Program-made: the position numbers and the translations under genes
Origin: UBA7985 sp038141425
Lineage (GTDB): Bacteria; Pseudomonadota; Alphaproteobacteria; UBA7985
Direction of reading: 5' to 3'
Length of the DNA stretch: 64,000 nucleotides
NCBI GenBank assembly: GCA_038141425.1
Contig: JAYQIC010000003.1
Coordinates: 124,001 to 188,000, forward strand
Notes under the pieces: generated by a model
Told to the model about the DNA's origin: nothing
The model's input: the letters and a program-made list of their open reading frames with translations, nothing else
Databases searched by the model: none
Part shown: positions 41,698 through 52,300 of the stretch, piece after piece
How positions within the stretch are numbered: position 1 is the first letter of the stretch
Layout: every line of letters begins with the position of its first letter

Positions 41698-41736
41698 TCT
41701 TCGGCGCTCGTCTTTGGCGCTCGTCTCAGGCGCTCG
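41698..41736. repeat. Three tandem 13-bp repeats, TCTTCGGCGCTCG type
   Basis: Units at 41698-41710, 41711-41723 and 41724-41736 share TCT..GGCGCTCG, with a degenerate fourth unit after them. They lie in the short gap between the acyltransferase and aldolase genes. Confidence 0.6.
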
Positions 41737-41751
41737 GCTCAGGCTCTGGTG

Positions 41752-42585
41752 TCAGGTACCGGTCCAGCTCCGCCGAAGCAGTTCCGTGGCCAAGGCCTGC
41801 AGGGCTGGCTCAGCCCGCGTGATGATTTCGCTGCGGTCAAACAGCGTCGGATCGGCCTCAAGTTCCGCCCGGATCTGCCCACCAAAGCGCTGGCGCAGTT
41901 CGGTGCCGAGGTTGAGTTTGCGCACGCGGTGGTCCCGCGCCAGCCTGCGGCGGTCTTCGGCGCGAATGCCTGAACCGCCGTGGAGCACCAACGGGCAGGT
42001 CGTGACGCCACCAATCTTGGCCAGCCGATCCCAGTCGATTACAGCGTGGTCTTCGGTTTGCAGGTGCAGGTTGCCCACGGAAATGGCGAGGGCGTCGACG
42101 TCGGTTTCGGCGGCAAAGATCCGCGCTTCGTCCAGCGTCGTTCCTTCGCTGGGCGCGCCGCCCTGATAGCCAACCGTGCCGACCTCCGCCTCGACGCTGA
42201 CCCCGCGAGCCTGTGCGGCGGCAGTCACCGCCCGCGTCAGGGCGATGTTCTCTTCCAGCGGCAGGGCGCTGCCGTCGATCATGACGCTGGAAAACCCCGC
42301 CTCCAGCGCGGCCTCGCACTCGTCCAGCCGTCGACCGTGGTCAAGGTGCGCCACCACCGGCACGGCGGCGCCGGCCGCTAGCTCCCGGAACATTTCCCCC
42401 CACAGGCGGACGGGCATATTCGCGCGCGCACCCGGCCCGGCAGAGAGGATCACCGGCGCGCCGACCGCTTCGCCCGCCGCTGTATAAGCCCGGGCGTCTT
42501 CCCAGCCCTGACAGACGAAGCCCAGGCAGGCTGCGTTGCGGGCGTCGGCGCGCTCAAGGACGGTCTTGAGGGTGGCGAGCGGCAT
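41752..42585 (-). CDS. iolJ: Class II aldolase (6-phospho-5-dehydro-2-deoxy-D-gluconate aldolase, IolJ-like)
   Basis: An intact 277-residue class II fructose-bisphosphate-aldolase-fold protein. VVAHLDHGRRLDECEAAL holds the catalytic Asp and zinc His, VSVEAEVGTVGYQGG the Glu region, DALAISVGNLH and PLVLHGGSGI the other zinc His residues and substrate loop. In the inositol pathway this class cleaves 6-phospho-5-dehydro-2-deoxygluconate to dihydroxyacetone phosphate and malonate semialdehyde; the iolB and iolC neighbours support that assignment. The start overlaps the iolB stop (TAATG). The zinc-linked VGNLH replaces the more common VGTSH. Confidence 0.84.
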   Translation of the reverse strand: MPLATLKTVLERADARNAACLGFVCQGWEDARAYTAAGEAVGAPVILSAGPGARANMPVRLWGEMFRELAAGAAVPVVAHLDHGRRLDECEAALEAGFSSVMIDGSALPLEENIALTRAVTAAAQARGVSVEAEVGTVGYQGGAPSEGTTLDEARIFAAETDVDALAISVGNLHLQTEDHAVIDWDRLAKIGGVTTCPLVLHGGSGIRAEDRRRLARDHRVRKLNLGTELRQRFGGQIRAELEADPTLFDRSEIITRAEPALQALATELLRRSWTGT

Positions 42586-43424
42586 TACTTGAACTTGGCG
42601 ATCATGTCTTTGATGCCCGGAATGGTCTCCACCTGATAGGCGTGGGTGGGCTGGAAGAACTGCACCAGCGAGCGCTGTGAGGCGCCGGCGAGGATGGTGA
42701 AATAGTACATCTCGTAACCCGGCGCGGCGACGCAGGGGTGGTAGCCCTTGTCGATCTGCAGGGTGCTGCCGTCGACGATGTGGTAGGCCTCGCCCACCTC
42801 TCCGTCTTCGCGCTGCAGCAGCTGCATGCCGAAGCCGTGGCCGGGGCGGAAGCGGAAGTTGTAGACTTCATCGTGGTGGGATTCCTCGGGCAGTCGGTCA
42901 GTGTCGTGCTTGTGCGGCGGGAAGCCTGACCAGCCCCCGGCACCGACAGTGTAGAGCTCGGAGACCAGCAGCCGCCCGACCTTGCCCGGCGGGTTCTGGC
43001 CCAACAGGTGTTTGATTTTGCGGTGGGTCTTGGTGTCGTCGCTGCCGTACTGTACAGGGTCGATATCCCCGGCGCGGACAACGAAGGGCTCGTAGACCTC
43101 GTCGAAGGCAGCGCCGGCGATGAATACTTCGCAGTCGGTGAGGGCGGTCATTTCCGCCGCCGCGCCCACAGGCACGTAAACCGCGTTCGGCTCCCCGTCC
43201 CAGACGTCTTCGCCCCGACCCCCGACGCCATCGGCCGACCAGTCGCCGATCTGCACGTCGATGGTGCCTGTCGCCGGAACGAGGCAGGTCTCGTAGCCCT
43301 CGACGGTGCTGACGAAGCGCTCGCCTGCCGACAGCTTGACGATGTTGAAGTACACCAGCGGTGTCACCGGATCGGCGCGGTCGACAATGGCGCGGTTCTG
43401 GTTGTCGTAGGGGGCTTTATGCAT
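42585..43424 (-). CDS. iolB: 5-deoxy-glucuronate isomerase, copy 1
   Basis: 279 residues from the ATG at 43424 (MHKAPYDNQNRAI). A bicupin with the metal-binding GWSGFPPHKHDTD and a late HPCVAAPGYEMYYF. IolB converts 5-deoxy-glucuronate to 5-dehydro-2-deoxygluconate. It is intact, 4 bases after the PfkB kinase gene, and one of two iolB-like genes in the window (the other is at 55566). Confidence 0.92.
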   Translation of the reverse strand: MHKAPYDNQNRAIVDRADPVTPLVYFNIVKLSAGERFVSTVEGYETCLVPATGTIDVQIGDWSADGVGGRGEDVWDGEPNAVYVPVGAAAEMTALTDCEVFIAGAAFDEVYEPFVVRAGDIDPVQYGSDDTKTHRKIKHLLGQNPPGKVGRLLVSELYTVGAGGWSGFPPHKHDTDRLPEESHHDEVYNFRFRPGHGFGMQLLQREDGEVGEAYHIVDGSTLQIDKGYHPCVAAPGYEMYYFTILAGASQRSLVQFFQPTHAYQVETIPGIKDMIAKFK

Positions 43425-43428
43425 GGGA

Positions 43429-44394
43429 TCAGCGTCCTTTGTGGGCGGCGATGAAGGCCTGAACGGCATCGGTCGTGGGCATAGCTTGCGCGCAGCCTTG
43501 GCGGCTGACAACCATAGCAGCGGCGGCAGATGCGAAATCGACGGCATCTTCCAGCGCGTCTCCGGCGAGCACCCGCGCCAGCAGCCCGCCCATGAAGGCA
43601 TCGCCAGCGCCGAAGGGCTTGAGCACGTCGACGGCGTAGATGGGGGTGGTGAAGCGCCGACCCTGGGCGAAGGTCACCGAGCCGCGCTCGCCCATCTTAT
43701 AGACCACAAAGCCTGCCGGGCGCTGTTCCGCCAGTCGCTTGGCGACATCTTCACCGGTCTCCCCGGGGCTGGCCAGCAGCCCGAATTCATCGTCATTGCC
43801 GACCACAGCCTGACAGGCGTCGATGGCCTCGAAGTAGACCCGGCGCGCCTCGTCTTCGCCCGCCCACGTGTAGACCCGGTAGTCGAGGTCGAGGATGCCG
43901 AAGCCGGTGCGCTGCAGCGCGGCGATGGTCGTGCTACGGCTCGGGTCCAGTGCGAGCGCGGTTCCGGTCGCGACCAGCGTGGGCGCGCGATCGACCTGCG
44001 AGGGTTCGAAGGTTGCCGGGGTCAGCTCGAAGTCTGCAGCCTGATTGCGGTAGATCACCACCTCGCAGTTTTCCGAGCGGCTCTCGGCCAGCGCCAGCGA
44101 GGTGCGCGCTGCACCGGTCACCGGCTGCGGGGTCAGGTGCTCGACGCCATAGTGCTCAAGCTTTTTGGTGACAAACCGGCCGATGGGGTCATCGCTGACG
44201 GGTGCGGCCAGTCCTGTGTTCAGACCATGGCGGGCGAGGGCGACCGCGATGTTCCCCGCCGAGCCACCCAGATCGGCGTTGAACGTGTCCGCATCCATGG
44301 TTTTGGTGCCGTGCGGGGCGGGGTAGAGGTCCATGCCGGCGCGCCCGAGCACGATTGCCTGCAAGTCCTGCAGGCCGCGCGGGTGCGGGATCAC
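43429..44394 (-). CDS. PfkB-family carbohydrate kinase (second IolC-like kinase)
   Basis: An intact 321-residue ribokinase-fold protein. The N-terminal LGGSAGNIAVALARHGLNTG and the C-terminal anion-hole motif KPFGAGDAFMGGLLARVL contain the conserved GAGD with its catalytic Asp. It closely parallels the kinase half of the gene directly upstream, which suggests duplication. The GTG start at 44394 overlaps that gene's TGA (GTGA). It may phosphorylate 5-dehydro-2-deoxygluconate or a related keto-sugar acid. Confidence 0.86.
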   Translation of the reverse strand: MIPHPRGLQDLQAIVLGRAGMDLYPAPHGTKTMDADTFNADLGGSAGNIAVALARHGLNTGLAAPVSDDPIGRFVTKKLEHYGVEHLTPQPVTGAARTSLALAESRSENCEVVIYRNQAADFELTPATFEPSQVDRAPTLVATGTALALDPSRSTTIAALQRTGFGILDLDYRVYTWAGEDEARRVYFEAIDACQAVVGNDDEFGLLASPGETGEDVAKRLAEQRPAGFVVYKMGERGSVTFAQGRRFTTPIYAVDVLKPFGAGDAFMGGLLARVLAGDALEDAVDFASAAAAMVVSRQGCAQAMPTTDAVQAFIAAHKGR

Positions 44395-46285
44395 GAGGCG
44401 CTCCAGGCGGTAATCAGATCATCCAGCGCTGCGGCCATCAGCGCCTTGGCGCCGCTGTCGTCGAGGGATCCGGCAAACCAGCCTTCAGCCGCCTCCCCGA
44501 AGATGGTGCGGCCCACGGCAAAGCCCTTGCACAGCGGCTGTTCGCTGGCCCGGGCGATGCTCTGGCGCACCTGCTCGCGTGGGGCGGCAAGGCCGAGCAG
44601 CAAAACGCCCCGGCAATGGGGATCGTAAGCCTCGATCACTTCGGTCCACGCGTCCCATTCCGCCTGCCAGTTGTCGGCATCGGGCGCAGGCAGCTTCCAC
44701 CAATCCGGGAAAATGCCAGCCTCGTAGGCCTGCGTCATCGAGCGGGCGAGGGTGGTCGTGTCCTTGGGCATGTCGGCGGGTGGGATAAACTCCAGCAGCA
44801 GCTCCAGCCCGAGCTCTCTGGTGGCCGTAAACAGCTCCAGCAGCGCAGCCCGCTGTTCCTGCCACATGGCATCGTCGTCGTCGGGATGGGTGTAGCACAG
44901 GCACTTGACCACCTGTCCTTTGGGCCACGCGCGCAGGGTCCCCGCCAGCGAGGGACCGCCCTCGAACCGCAGCGGCCGGGAGCCGGGAAGTTCGATCGGT
45001 GCGGCGAGCCAAAGACCGCCTTCGGCCATGTCGAACAGCGCCTCCTGACCCAGCCGGTGGTCGCAGAGCGCGCCCAGCTGTCGGTCCGGGTGGTGGGCCA
45101 CGGCCTCGGCTGTCACTTCGGCGCAGAGGCGTTTGAAGCCGCCGATCTTTGCCGGGTCATCGCAGAGGGCTTCGAGCTGGCTGCGGTGGTCGAAGGCGAA
45201 GGCCAGCACTTCGGGCAGCTCACCTTGCCGGGTGGTCGACCAGTGCAGCTGGTTCAGGGCCCGGTCTTCGCGCAGCCTGAAATGATCCGAACCATGGGCG
45301 ATGAAGGTCTGCATTTCTTCTTCCGACGGGTAGGAGGGCGCACAGGCGTGGCGGGATACGGCGAAAGCCCCACAAGCATTAGCGTAGCGGCAGGCCGTGC
45401 GCCACTCTTCCCCGTGCAGGTAGCCGCGCAGCAAGCCGCCCATGAAGGCGTCGCCAGCGCCCAGCACGTTGAAGACCTCGATCGGGAAGCCCTCGACCAT
45501 CAGCCCCTGGTCGAGGCGTTCGGGCACGGCGCCCTCGATGACCACGCAGCCCTGTGCGCCGAGCTTGACCACGAAGGTTGCCTGCGACACGGCGCGGATG
45601 GCGCGCAGGGCTTCGAGGGTGTCGGTCGAGCCGCCGGCAATGTGGATTTCTTCTTCGGTGCCGACGACCACGTCCATATGGCTCAGCACTTCCTGCAGGT
45701 GGCTGGTCACGGACTGGCTGGAGACGAACCGGGTCTCGCCATCGCCCTTATCGGCAAGCCCCCAGAGCACGGGCCGATAGTCCAGATCGATGATCCGTGC
45801 CGCGTTGTGCTTGGCGGCGAGTTCAAGCGCGCGCAGGCTGGCAGCCTTGGTGCCGGGGGTGGAAAAATGAGTCCCCGAAGTGACCACAGCGCGGGCTGAG
45901 GCGATCAGTGCCTCGTCGATGTCGTCGACGCTGATGGCCATGTCGGCGCAATTCTCGCGGTAGAAGATCAGCGGAAAGCTGACCTGATCCCGGATGCCGA
46001 GCAGCACAAGCGCGGTCAGGCGGTCGGGGTCGGTGCGCACGGCCGCGGTGTTGACGCCCTCGCGTTGCAGCTCTTCACGGATGAAGCGGCCCATGGCATC
46101 GTTGCCATCCGGGTGATCAGGGCCGTGTTCAGGCCGAGCCGAGAGGCGCCGATGGAGGTGTTGGTGGGGCTGCCGCCGATGTATTTGGCGAAGCTTCCCA
46201 TGTCCTCCAAGCGGCCGCCGATCTGCTCGCCGTAGAGGTCTACGCCCGCGCGCCCGATCATGACGGCGTCAACAGTTTTCACCAT
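44391..46285 (-). CDS. iolC: 5-dehydro-2-deoxygluconokinase fused to a DUF2090 aldolase-like domain, one frameshift
   Basis: About 631 residues. Residues 1-330 form a PfkB kinase (GRAGVDLYGEQIGGRLEDMGSFAKYIGGSPTN, then VFNVLGAGDAFMGGLLRGYL). Residues 335-630 are a DUF2090/LacD-like TIM-barrel region (VLAFAFDHRSQLEALCDDPAKIGGFK, VKCLCYTHPDDDDAMW, FAVGRTIFGEAAEGWF). This fusion is a known proteobacterial IolC form. One base is lost near 46110. It is the first gene of the leftward operon iolC-kinase-iolB-iolJ and is divergent from iolG. Confidence 0.9.
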
Positions 46286-46331
46286 GGGTTGTACCCTTCG
46301 CCCACCGGGAGCCTACGCAATTGAAACAATT

Positions 46332-46357
46332 GTTCTATTTGCAGAATAAACAGAATA
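46332..46357. promoter_or_regulatory. Putative IolR (RpiR) site in the iolC/iolG divergent promoter
   Basis: GTTCTATTTGCAGAA followed by TAAACAGAATA. The block TTTGCAGAA(N3-4)CAGAATA recurs at 52308-52326, in the iolD/binding-protein divergent promoter. An RpiR regulator is encoded between the two sites. Confidence 0.5.
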
Positions 46358-46409
46358 TATATTTCGTATGGTGATGCAAGGCACCTCCCACGTCCAGACA
46401 GGAATTAGC

Positions 46410-47389
46410 ATGCGCGTTGTTCAGTTCGGCGCCGGTCGTATCGGCAAAATCCACGCGGGCAATATCGCCGGCCATCCCCGCAGTGAACTGGTGGGCATCC
46501 ATGACCCGGTGGCCGATGCAGCCTCTGCACTGGCGGCAGAACACGGCGCGCAGGCGCTGGGTCTGGAAGAGGCGCTGGCGCGGGATGATGTCGATGCCGT
46601 CGTTATTGCGTCGGCGACCAATGTCCACGCCGATCAGATCGAGGCGGCGGCCAGCGCTGGTAAGGCCGTGTTTTGTGAAAAGCCCATCGACTTGTCGGTT
46701 GAGCGCGTGGAGGCCGTGGTCGATCACCTCGCGCAGCATCCGGTGCCGTTCATGCTCGCCTTCAACCGGCGCTTCGACCCGAACTTCCGTCGGCTGTGGG
46801 AGCAGGTGCAGGCCGGGGCAATCGGAGAGGTCGAGATGGTAACAATCCTGAGCCGCGACCCGGCGCGCCGCCGGTCGACTATATCCGGGTCTCCGGCGGG
46901 CTCTATCGCGACATGATGATTCACGATTTTGATATCGCCCGCTGGCTGGTGGGTGAGGACTTCACCGCCGTGCAGGCTATGGGGTCAGTGATGGTTGATC
47001 CGGCGATCGGCGAGGCGGGGGATGTGGATACCGCCGTCGTGACGCTGTCCACCGACGGCGGCAAGCTGGTCAACATTTCCAACTCGCGGCGGGCCAGCTA
47101 CGGCTACGACCAGCGCATCGAAGTCCACGGCTCCAAGGGCATGCTGCAGGCGGACAACGTGCTGGAAAGCTCGGTGGTGCTGTCGTCGGCTGCAGGTGTC
47201 ATCACCGACAAGCCGATGCATTTCTTTCTGGAACGCTACGCCGCCGCTTACCGCACCGAGTGGGATGCCTTTGTGCGGCTGGTGCTCGATGGCGAAACCG
47301 CGGGTGTTCCGAACCAGCACGACGGGCTGGCGTCACTCCGGCTGGCGGATGCCGCGTCGCAACAGGTGCGCCCTGCGGGTTCGCGCTAG
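46410..47389 (+). CDS. iolG: Inositol 2-dehydrogenase, one frameshift
   Basis: About 326 residues of the Gfo/Idh/MocA family from the ATG at 46410 (MRVVQFGAGRIGKIHAGNIA), preceded by AGGAA. The motif CEKPIDLS carries the conserved Lys, and after a lost base near 46857 GLYRDMMIHDFDIARWL carries the catalytic Asp and His. It oxidises myo-inositol to 2-keto-myo-inositol with NAD. It is divergent from iolC. The end meets the RpiR gene on the opposite strand. Confidence 0.9.
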
Positions 47390-48242
47390 CGGAGGCCTCG
47401 GCGGCGATCGCTTCGCCGTAGGACACGGCAATAATCTGGGCCAGCACAATGGCGCTGGCCAGCGAACGGAAGCCAGCGGCTTCGTCCTGATCCGCCTCGA
47501 ACACGATCTGCGCCTGCCGGGCAATCGGCGCGACGCGTGAATTGGTGATGGCGAATACGGGTACATTCATTGCCGTGGTCTGCTCGACGATGCGCGCCGT
47601 TTCCTCGCTGTAACGCGGGAAAGAGACAGCAACCATGACGTCGCCGGGGCGCACGATGCTGGCGTCAGCCTCGGCCATGGGGCCGGTGGGGCTGAACAGG
47701 TGCGTGGCCGCGCCGAAACCCGCCATCATGTAGGCAAAATAGGACGCGACCGGCCACGAGCGCCGGTGGCCGACGACGTGGATCGGGCGCGCACGGCGCA
47801 GCAGTTTAACCCCGGCGTCAATGTTCGCCGGAGGGGTGCTGTCGACCAGCGTGTTAAGGCTGTCGATCGCAGACTGCGTGAAGCGTTCCAGCGGCGCGAG
47901 GCCGGCGCTCTGGCTGGAGCGGGTGACGCGCTCGGCGTAGCTCACCTGCCGGTTGCTCAGGTTGTCGCGCAGGATGGTCTGGATTTCGGAGAAGCCGTTG
48001 AAACCCACCGCCTTGCTGAACCGGATGAAGGCGCTGGGCTGGACGCCCGTGGCCTCTGACAGCGCCGCGATGGTCATCAGCGCGGCGTCGTTGGGCTTGT
48101 CGATCAGGTACTGTGCGACGATCTTCAGCTGCGCGGGCAATCCGTCGTAGCGCGCGAGCAGGGCCGAGCGCAGCTCCGGATAGGTCTGCGGCGTCGGGGC
48201 TTCGGCCTGCTGCCCCAGAACATCGTCGCGCAGGACGGTCAC
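47202..48242 (-). CDS. RpiR-family transcriptional regulator, probable inositol regulator
   Basis: An N-terminal HTH (LKIVAQYLIDKPNDAALMTIAALSEATGVQPSAFIRFSKAVGF) is followed by a SIS sugar-phosphate domain (PIHVVGHRRSWPVASYFAYMM, VAVSFPRYSEETARIVEQT). The GTG start at 48242 overlaps the upstream TGA. As given, the frame runs to 47202 through about 60 residues of atypical sequence that lie antisense to iolG. A single lost base would place the stop at the TAG around 47387, giving about 285 residues, the family norm, and ending after EAIAAEASA. Co-transcription with iolD-iolE marks it as the probable regulon regulator. Confidence 0.85.
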   Translation of the reverse strand: MTVLRDDVLGQQAEAPTPQTYPELRSALLARYDGLPAQLKIVAQYLIDKPNDAALMTIAALSEATGVQPSAFIRFSKAVGFNGFSEIQTILRDNLSNRQVSYAERVTRSSQSAGLAPLERFTQSAIDSLNTLVDSTPPANIDAGVKLLRRARPIHVVGHRRSWPVASYFAYMMAGFGAATHLFSPTGPMAEADASIVRPGDVMVAVSFPRYSEETARIVEQTTAMNVPVFAITNSRVAPIARQAQIVFEADQDEAAGFRSLASAIVLAQIIAVSYGEAIAAEASASANPQGAPVATRHPPAGVTPARRAGSEHPRFRHRAPAAQRHPTRCGKRRRSVPERNASACR

Positions 48243-49422
48243 AGCGTCACCCAGGACCGGGCCTCGCTGGCGTCCTGGATCGCCTGCAGCGCTTTCTCGA
48301 ACACCAGCCCGTCGTCGAAGTTCGGGTAGGCTTCGTTTCCTTCGAGGATCGCCCGGCAGAATTCGCCCGCTTCGATAATCTTCATCTCGTTGAAGCCGAC
48401 GTGGTGACCGGGAGCCGGGCAGAAGTTGCCGAAGGGCGGGTGGTACGGGCCGATCAGCACGGTCTTGAAGCCGTTGCTGGCCATGTCGGTGTTATCCTTC
48501 TGCTCGAATAGCTGGAACTCGCCCATGCGTTCCTGATCGAAGCGGATGGCGCCCTTGGTTCCGGCGACCTCGAAGCCCAGTTGCATCTTGTGCCCCTGAC
48601 CCAGCCAGCTGGTGTGCAGGGTGAACAGCGCGCCGCTGTCGAAGGTGCCGATCGCGGAGAACTGGTCGTCGGTCTCGACCTGCTTCATCTCGCCGGTGTT
48701 CATGTCCGGGCGCTGGTGGTGCACGGTCTGCAGGCGCGAGGCGACCTCGCGGATCGGGCCGCAGAGCCAGATCGCCATGGAAACCTGATGGCTGCCCATG
48801 TCACCCAAGGCGCCCTTGCCGCCCCCGGCCTTGGTCAGCCGCCACGAGTGGGGCATGTCCATGTCGCACATGAAGTCTTCGGTGTAGACGCCGTTGAAGT
48901 GCACAATATCGCCGATGACGCCGTCTTCGATCAGCTTTTTGATCGCCAGCAGGGTCGGGGATTTCATGTAGTTGTAGCCCAGAATGGTCTTGAGGCCTTG
49001 GGCCTTGCCCGCTTCGGCCAGGGCGACCATGGCCTCGGCATCCGCAATCGATGTCGCCATGGGCTTTTCGCACCAGACGTGCTTGCCGGTGGACAGCGCC
49101 AGTTCGGCGGCTTCGAGGTGGGCAAAGTTGGGGTGCAGATCGACACCACGTCGATGTCGTCGGCTTCGCAGACTTCGCGCCAGTCCTGCGTGGTGCGTTC
49201 GAACTCGTAGCGCGCGCCGTTGAGGGCGAGGCCGCTCTCCGACATGTCGAACAGCGCCTTCATCTCGATATCGATGGGCAGGTTGAAGGTCGCCTTGACC
49301 CGCTGCCAGGCCTGGGTATGGGTCCCGCCCATAAAACCCATCCCGAGCACGCCCACGCGCAGGCGCTCGATGCCGGTCTTGTTTTCAGGTTGTCCGTCGA
49401 CGCGGAGATCACGAATGGCCAT
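48239..49422 (-). CDS. Gfo/Idh/MocA-family oxidoreductase (inositol dehydrogenase-like), one frameshift
   Basis: About 394 residues. The Rossmann loop is LRVGVLGMGFMGGTHTQAW, then VWCEKPMATS, and a C-terminal domain with GALGDMGSHQVSMAIWLCGP bearing the catalytic His. One base is lost near 49125. Members in iol operons (IolX, IolW, IolU) oxidise or interconvert scyllo- or other inositols. It lies between iolE and the RpiR gene on the same strand, so an inositol isomer substrate is likely. Confidence 0.86.
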
Positions 49423-49440
49423 GGTCAGTTACTCGCTGGG

Positions 49441-50340
49441 TTAGGCGGTGGAGAGGCCGCTGGCATCCAGCACCTCGATAATGTGGTTATAGCCCATCTG
49501 ACTGTATTCCATCGGTGGAGCCTTGGCCGGGTCCTGTTCGGCCTCGACCACGATCCAACCGCTGTAGTCCATGGCCTTGAGGGCCTTGCCGACGGCGTTG
49601 AAGTCGATGCAGCCATCGCCCGGGACCGTGAAGGCTCCGGCAATTACGGCATCGAGGAAGGAGCGGTTGTTGGCGCGCACGTCGGCGACCACGTCCGGGC
49701 GGATATCCTTGAAGTGCACGTGGTGCACCCGGTCGCCCCAGCGGTCCAGCGTCGCCAGCACGTCTCCGCCGCCGAACAGCAGGTGCCCGGTGTCGAAGGT
49801 CAGCTTCAGCGCCTCGGGGTCGGAGTACTCCATCAGCCAGTTCACGTCTTCCTCGGCTTCGATGATCGACCCCATATGGTGGTGATAGGCAACGGGCATG
49901 CCCTGATCGACCGACCACTTTGCGATCTCGCTGACCCGCCGGGCATAGTCGCGGATTTCGTCGCGGGACAGGGTCGGGCGATTGTTAACCGGCGTGTTGA
50001 TCTCGCCCTGCACCGTGTTCGAGCACTCGGCGTAGACGATGCAGGGGGCGTCGAGCGCCTTGAACTGCTCGACCTGTCCTTTGATGGCGGCGGTCTCATC
50101 GGCGAAGTCGAGCACGAGGCTGTGGCCCGAGCACCAGCCACCGCACAGCACGATGTCGTACTTGTCGAGGTAGGCCTTGAGCCCGTCGGTATCCTTGGGC
50201 ATGCGCTGGCCGCGTTCCACGCCGGTGTAGCCGATTTCCCGGCTTTCCTGCAGCGCCTGCTCCATAGTGTACAAGGCGGTCAGCTCGGGCAGGTCGTCGT
50301 TCTGCCAGGCGATAGGGCTGATGCCGATCTTGATCGTCAT
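49441..50340 (-). CDS. iolE: Inosose (2-keto-myo-inositol) dehydratase
   Basis: An intact 299-residue xylose-isomerase-like TIM barrel. It begins KIGISPIAWQNDDLPEL, the IolE hallmark, with metal ligands in YHHHMGSIIEAEEDV, TFDTGHLLFGGGD, HVHFKDIR and VEAEQDP. It dehydrates 2-keto-myo-inositol to 3D-trihydroxycyclohexane-1,2-dione. It lies directly downstream of iolD. Confidence 0.95.
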   Translation of the reverse strand: MTIKIGISPIAWQNDDLPELTALYTMEQALQESREIGYTGVERGQRMPKDTDGLKAYLDKYDIVLCGGWCSGHSLVLDFADETAAIKGQVEQFKALDAPCIVYAECSNTVQGEINTPVNNRPTLSRDEIRDYARRVSEIAKWSVDQGMPVAYHHHMGSIIEAEEDVNWLMEYSDPEALKLTFDTGHLLFGGGDVLATLDRWGDRVHHVHFKDIRPDVVADVRANNRSFLDAVIAGAFTVPGDGCIDFNAVGKALKAMDYSGWIVVEAEQDPAKAPPMEYSQMGYNHIIEVLDASGLSTA

Positions 50341-50368
50341 TGTCGTGATTTACCTTTTCTCAGTCGGG

Positions 50369-52235
50369 TCAGACGCCGACGCGCTGATTGGCGCGGCCCT
50401 GTTCGTGTTCTTCTTTGGCGGCGCGGACTTGCTCGCGCGGGGAGACCTCGGCACGCCGACGTCCCACCAGCTGTCACCGCCGGTCCAGTCGTGCGACTGC
50501 ACGCGGGTGGAGATCACCACCGTGCGGTCGGCACTGCGGGCCTTGGTGAAGGCCTCGCTGAGTTCGGCGATGGTATCGACGTCGTAGACGAGCGCCCCCA
50601 TCGACGCGGCGTGGGCGGCGAAGTCCGGCATGAACGGCTCGACGCCTTCGCCCAGACGGCAATCCTTGATCAGGTTGTTGAAGCTCTCGCCGCCCTTGAA
50701 ATTCTGCAGGCGGTTGATGACCGCGTAGCCACCGTTATCGCAGACCACGACGATCATCTTGTGACCCGAAAGCACCGAGCTGTAGAGGTCCGAGTTCATC
50801 ATCATGTACGAGCCATCGCCGACGAAGACGATCAGCTCGCCATCACCGGTTCTGGTTTCGGCGTGGGCCATGGCCGCGCCCCAGCCGCCGCTGATCTCGT
50901 AGCCCATGCATGAAAAGCCGTATTCGCAATCATAGGAGCGATGGGACTTGGCCAGCCAGCCCTTGTTCATCTCCCCGGGCAGGCCTCCGGCGGCGGTCAG
51001 CACGGAATCGTCTGACGTGCTCAGTTCGTTTACCGCGCCAACGACCTGCGCGTAGGTCGGGGTCTGGTTGTTCGGGGTTCGGCGCTCGTTCAGGTAAGCC
51101 CGCCATTCGGCCATCGCCGCCCGTGCCTGCGCCATGCGGGCGGCGGGCGCCGACCAGTCACCCATGGCGGCGTCGAGCTCACTGAGGCAGGCCAGCGCAT
51201 CGCCGACCACGGGCAGCGACCGGTGCTTGTGCGCATCGAAGGCCGCCGTATTGATGTTGATGAAGCGCACGTTCTCGTCCTGGAAGCAGGTCCACGAGCC
51301 GGTGGTGAAATCCTGCAGCCGGGTTCCGAGCAGCAGCACGACATCAGCGTCCTGCGCCAGCGCGTTACCCGCGCTTGAACCGGTGGGGCCGGTCAGGCCG
51401 ATGCCGTGTTCGTGGCTGTCGAGGACCGAGGTCTTGCCAGCGGTGGTCTCGGCCACCGGAATACCGCGCCGGGCGGCAAAGTCATTGAGCAGGGCTTCAG
51501 CGCCGCTGTACAGCGTGCCGCCCCGGCGATGATCAGCGGGCGCTGGGCCGTTTTCAGGGCTGCGGCTGCGGCTCCGATCTGGGCTTCGTCGGCGCGCTGT
51601 CGCGGTACCTGCCAGACCCGGGTCTCGAAGAACGCGGCCGGGAAATCGTGCGCCTGCGCTTGAATATCCTGCGGCAGACCGACGAAAGCCGGGCCGCGGG
51701 TCGCCGGATCGAGCATGGTCTGCAGCGCCTGGGGCAGGGAGGCCATCAGCTGTTCGGGGTGGGTGATCCGGTCCCAGTACCGCACCACTGGCTTGAAGCA
51801 GTCGTTGACGGTCATCGACGGCTCGCCGAAGTGCTCGACCTGCTGCAACACAGGGTCGGGGCGGCGGTTCTGGAAGGTATCGCCGGAGAGGATCAGCAGC
51901 GGCAGACGGTTGGCCATGGCCACACCGGCAGCCGTAACCATATTCGTTGCGCCCGGACCGACCGAGGAGGTGGCGACCATGATCCGTCGTCCCCGTTTGG
52001 CCTTGGCGTAGGCAACGCCGGCGAGCGCCATGCCCTGCTCATTCTGTCCCCGCCAGGTCGGCAGCTGGTCCTGCACCCGTTCCAGCGCTTCGGCGAGGCA
52101 GGTGACATTGCCGTGCCCGAAAATGCCAAACACGCCCGCGAACACGGGTTCAGTGGTGCCGTCGTCGTGGGCGACGTGCTGGGCGCACATCCATTTAACG
52201 AGGGCCTGGGCGGTGGTCAGACGTTCGGTGGTCAT
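50369..52235 (-). CDS. iolD: 3D-(3,5/4)-trihydroxycyclohexane-1,2-dione hydrolase, two frameshifts
   Basis: About 622 residues, the size of IolD, a ThDP-dependent enzyme. The N-terminal pyrimidine-binding domain has GVFGIFGHGNVTCLAEAL and QNEQGMALAGVAYAKAK with the catalytic Glu. The C-terminal domain has GYEISGGWGAAM and VGDGSYMMMNSDLYSSV, a GDG-type ThDP/Mg site. Breaks are near 51515 and 50440; the true stop is probably the TGA at 50371-50369. It hydrolyses the ring dione to 5-deoxy-glucuronate, the IolB substrate. Confidence 0.93.
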
Positions 52236-52300
52236 GGGGCTCTTCTCCGCATACCCGGCAAGCCTGAGCGCATCAGCCAGGGGTCAAAACGAAATAAATA

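Noticed and set aside
47202..47389. True 188-base coding overlap between iolG and the RpiR gene
   Set aside because: The RpiR tail in the overlap has no family character, and a one-base repair gives a stop at about 47387 with the normal protein length; I keep the longer span only because it is what the given sequence encodes.
49051..50913. A 620-codon open frame on the plus strand
   Set aside because: It is antisense to iolE and parts of the oxidoreductase and iolD genes, which have clear family motifs; its own translation is repetitive and rich in His, Arg, Ala and Val as expected from GC-rich shadow frames.
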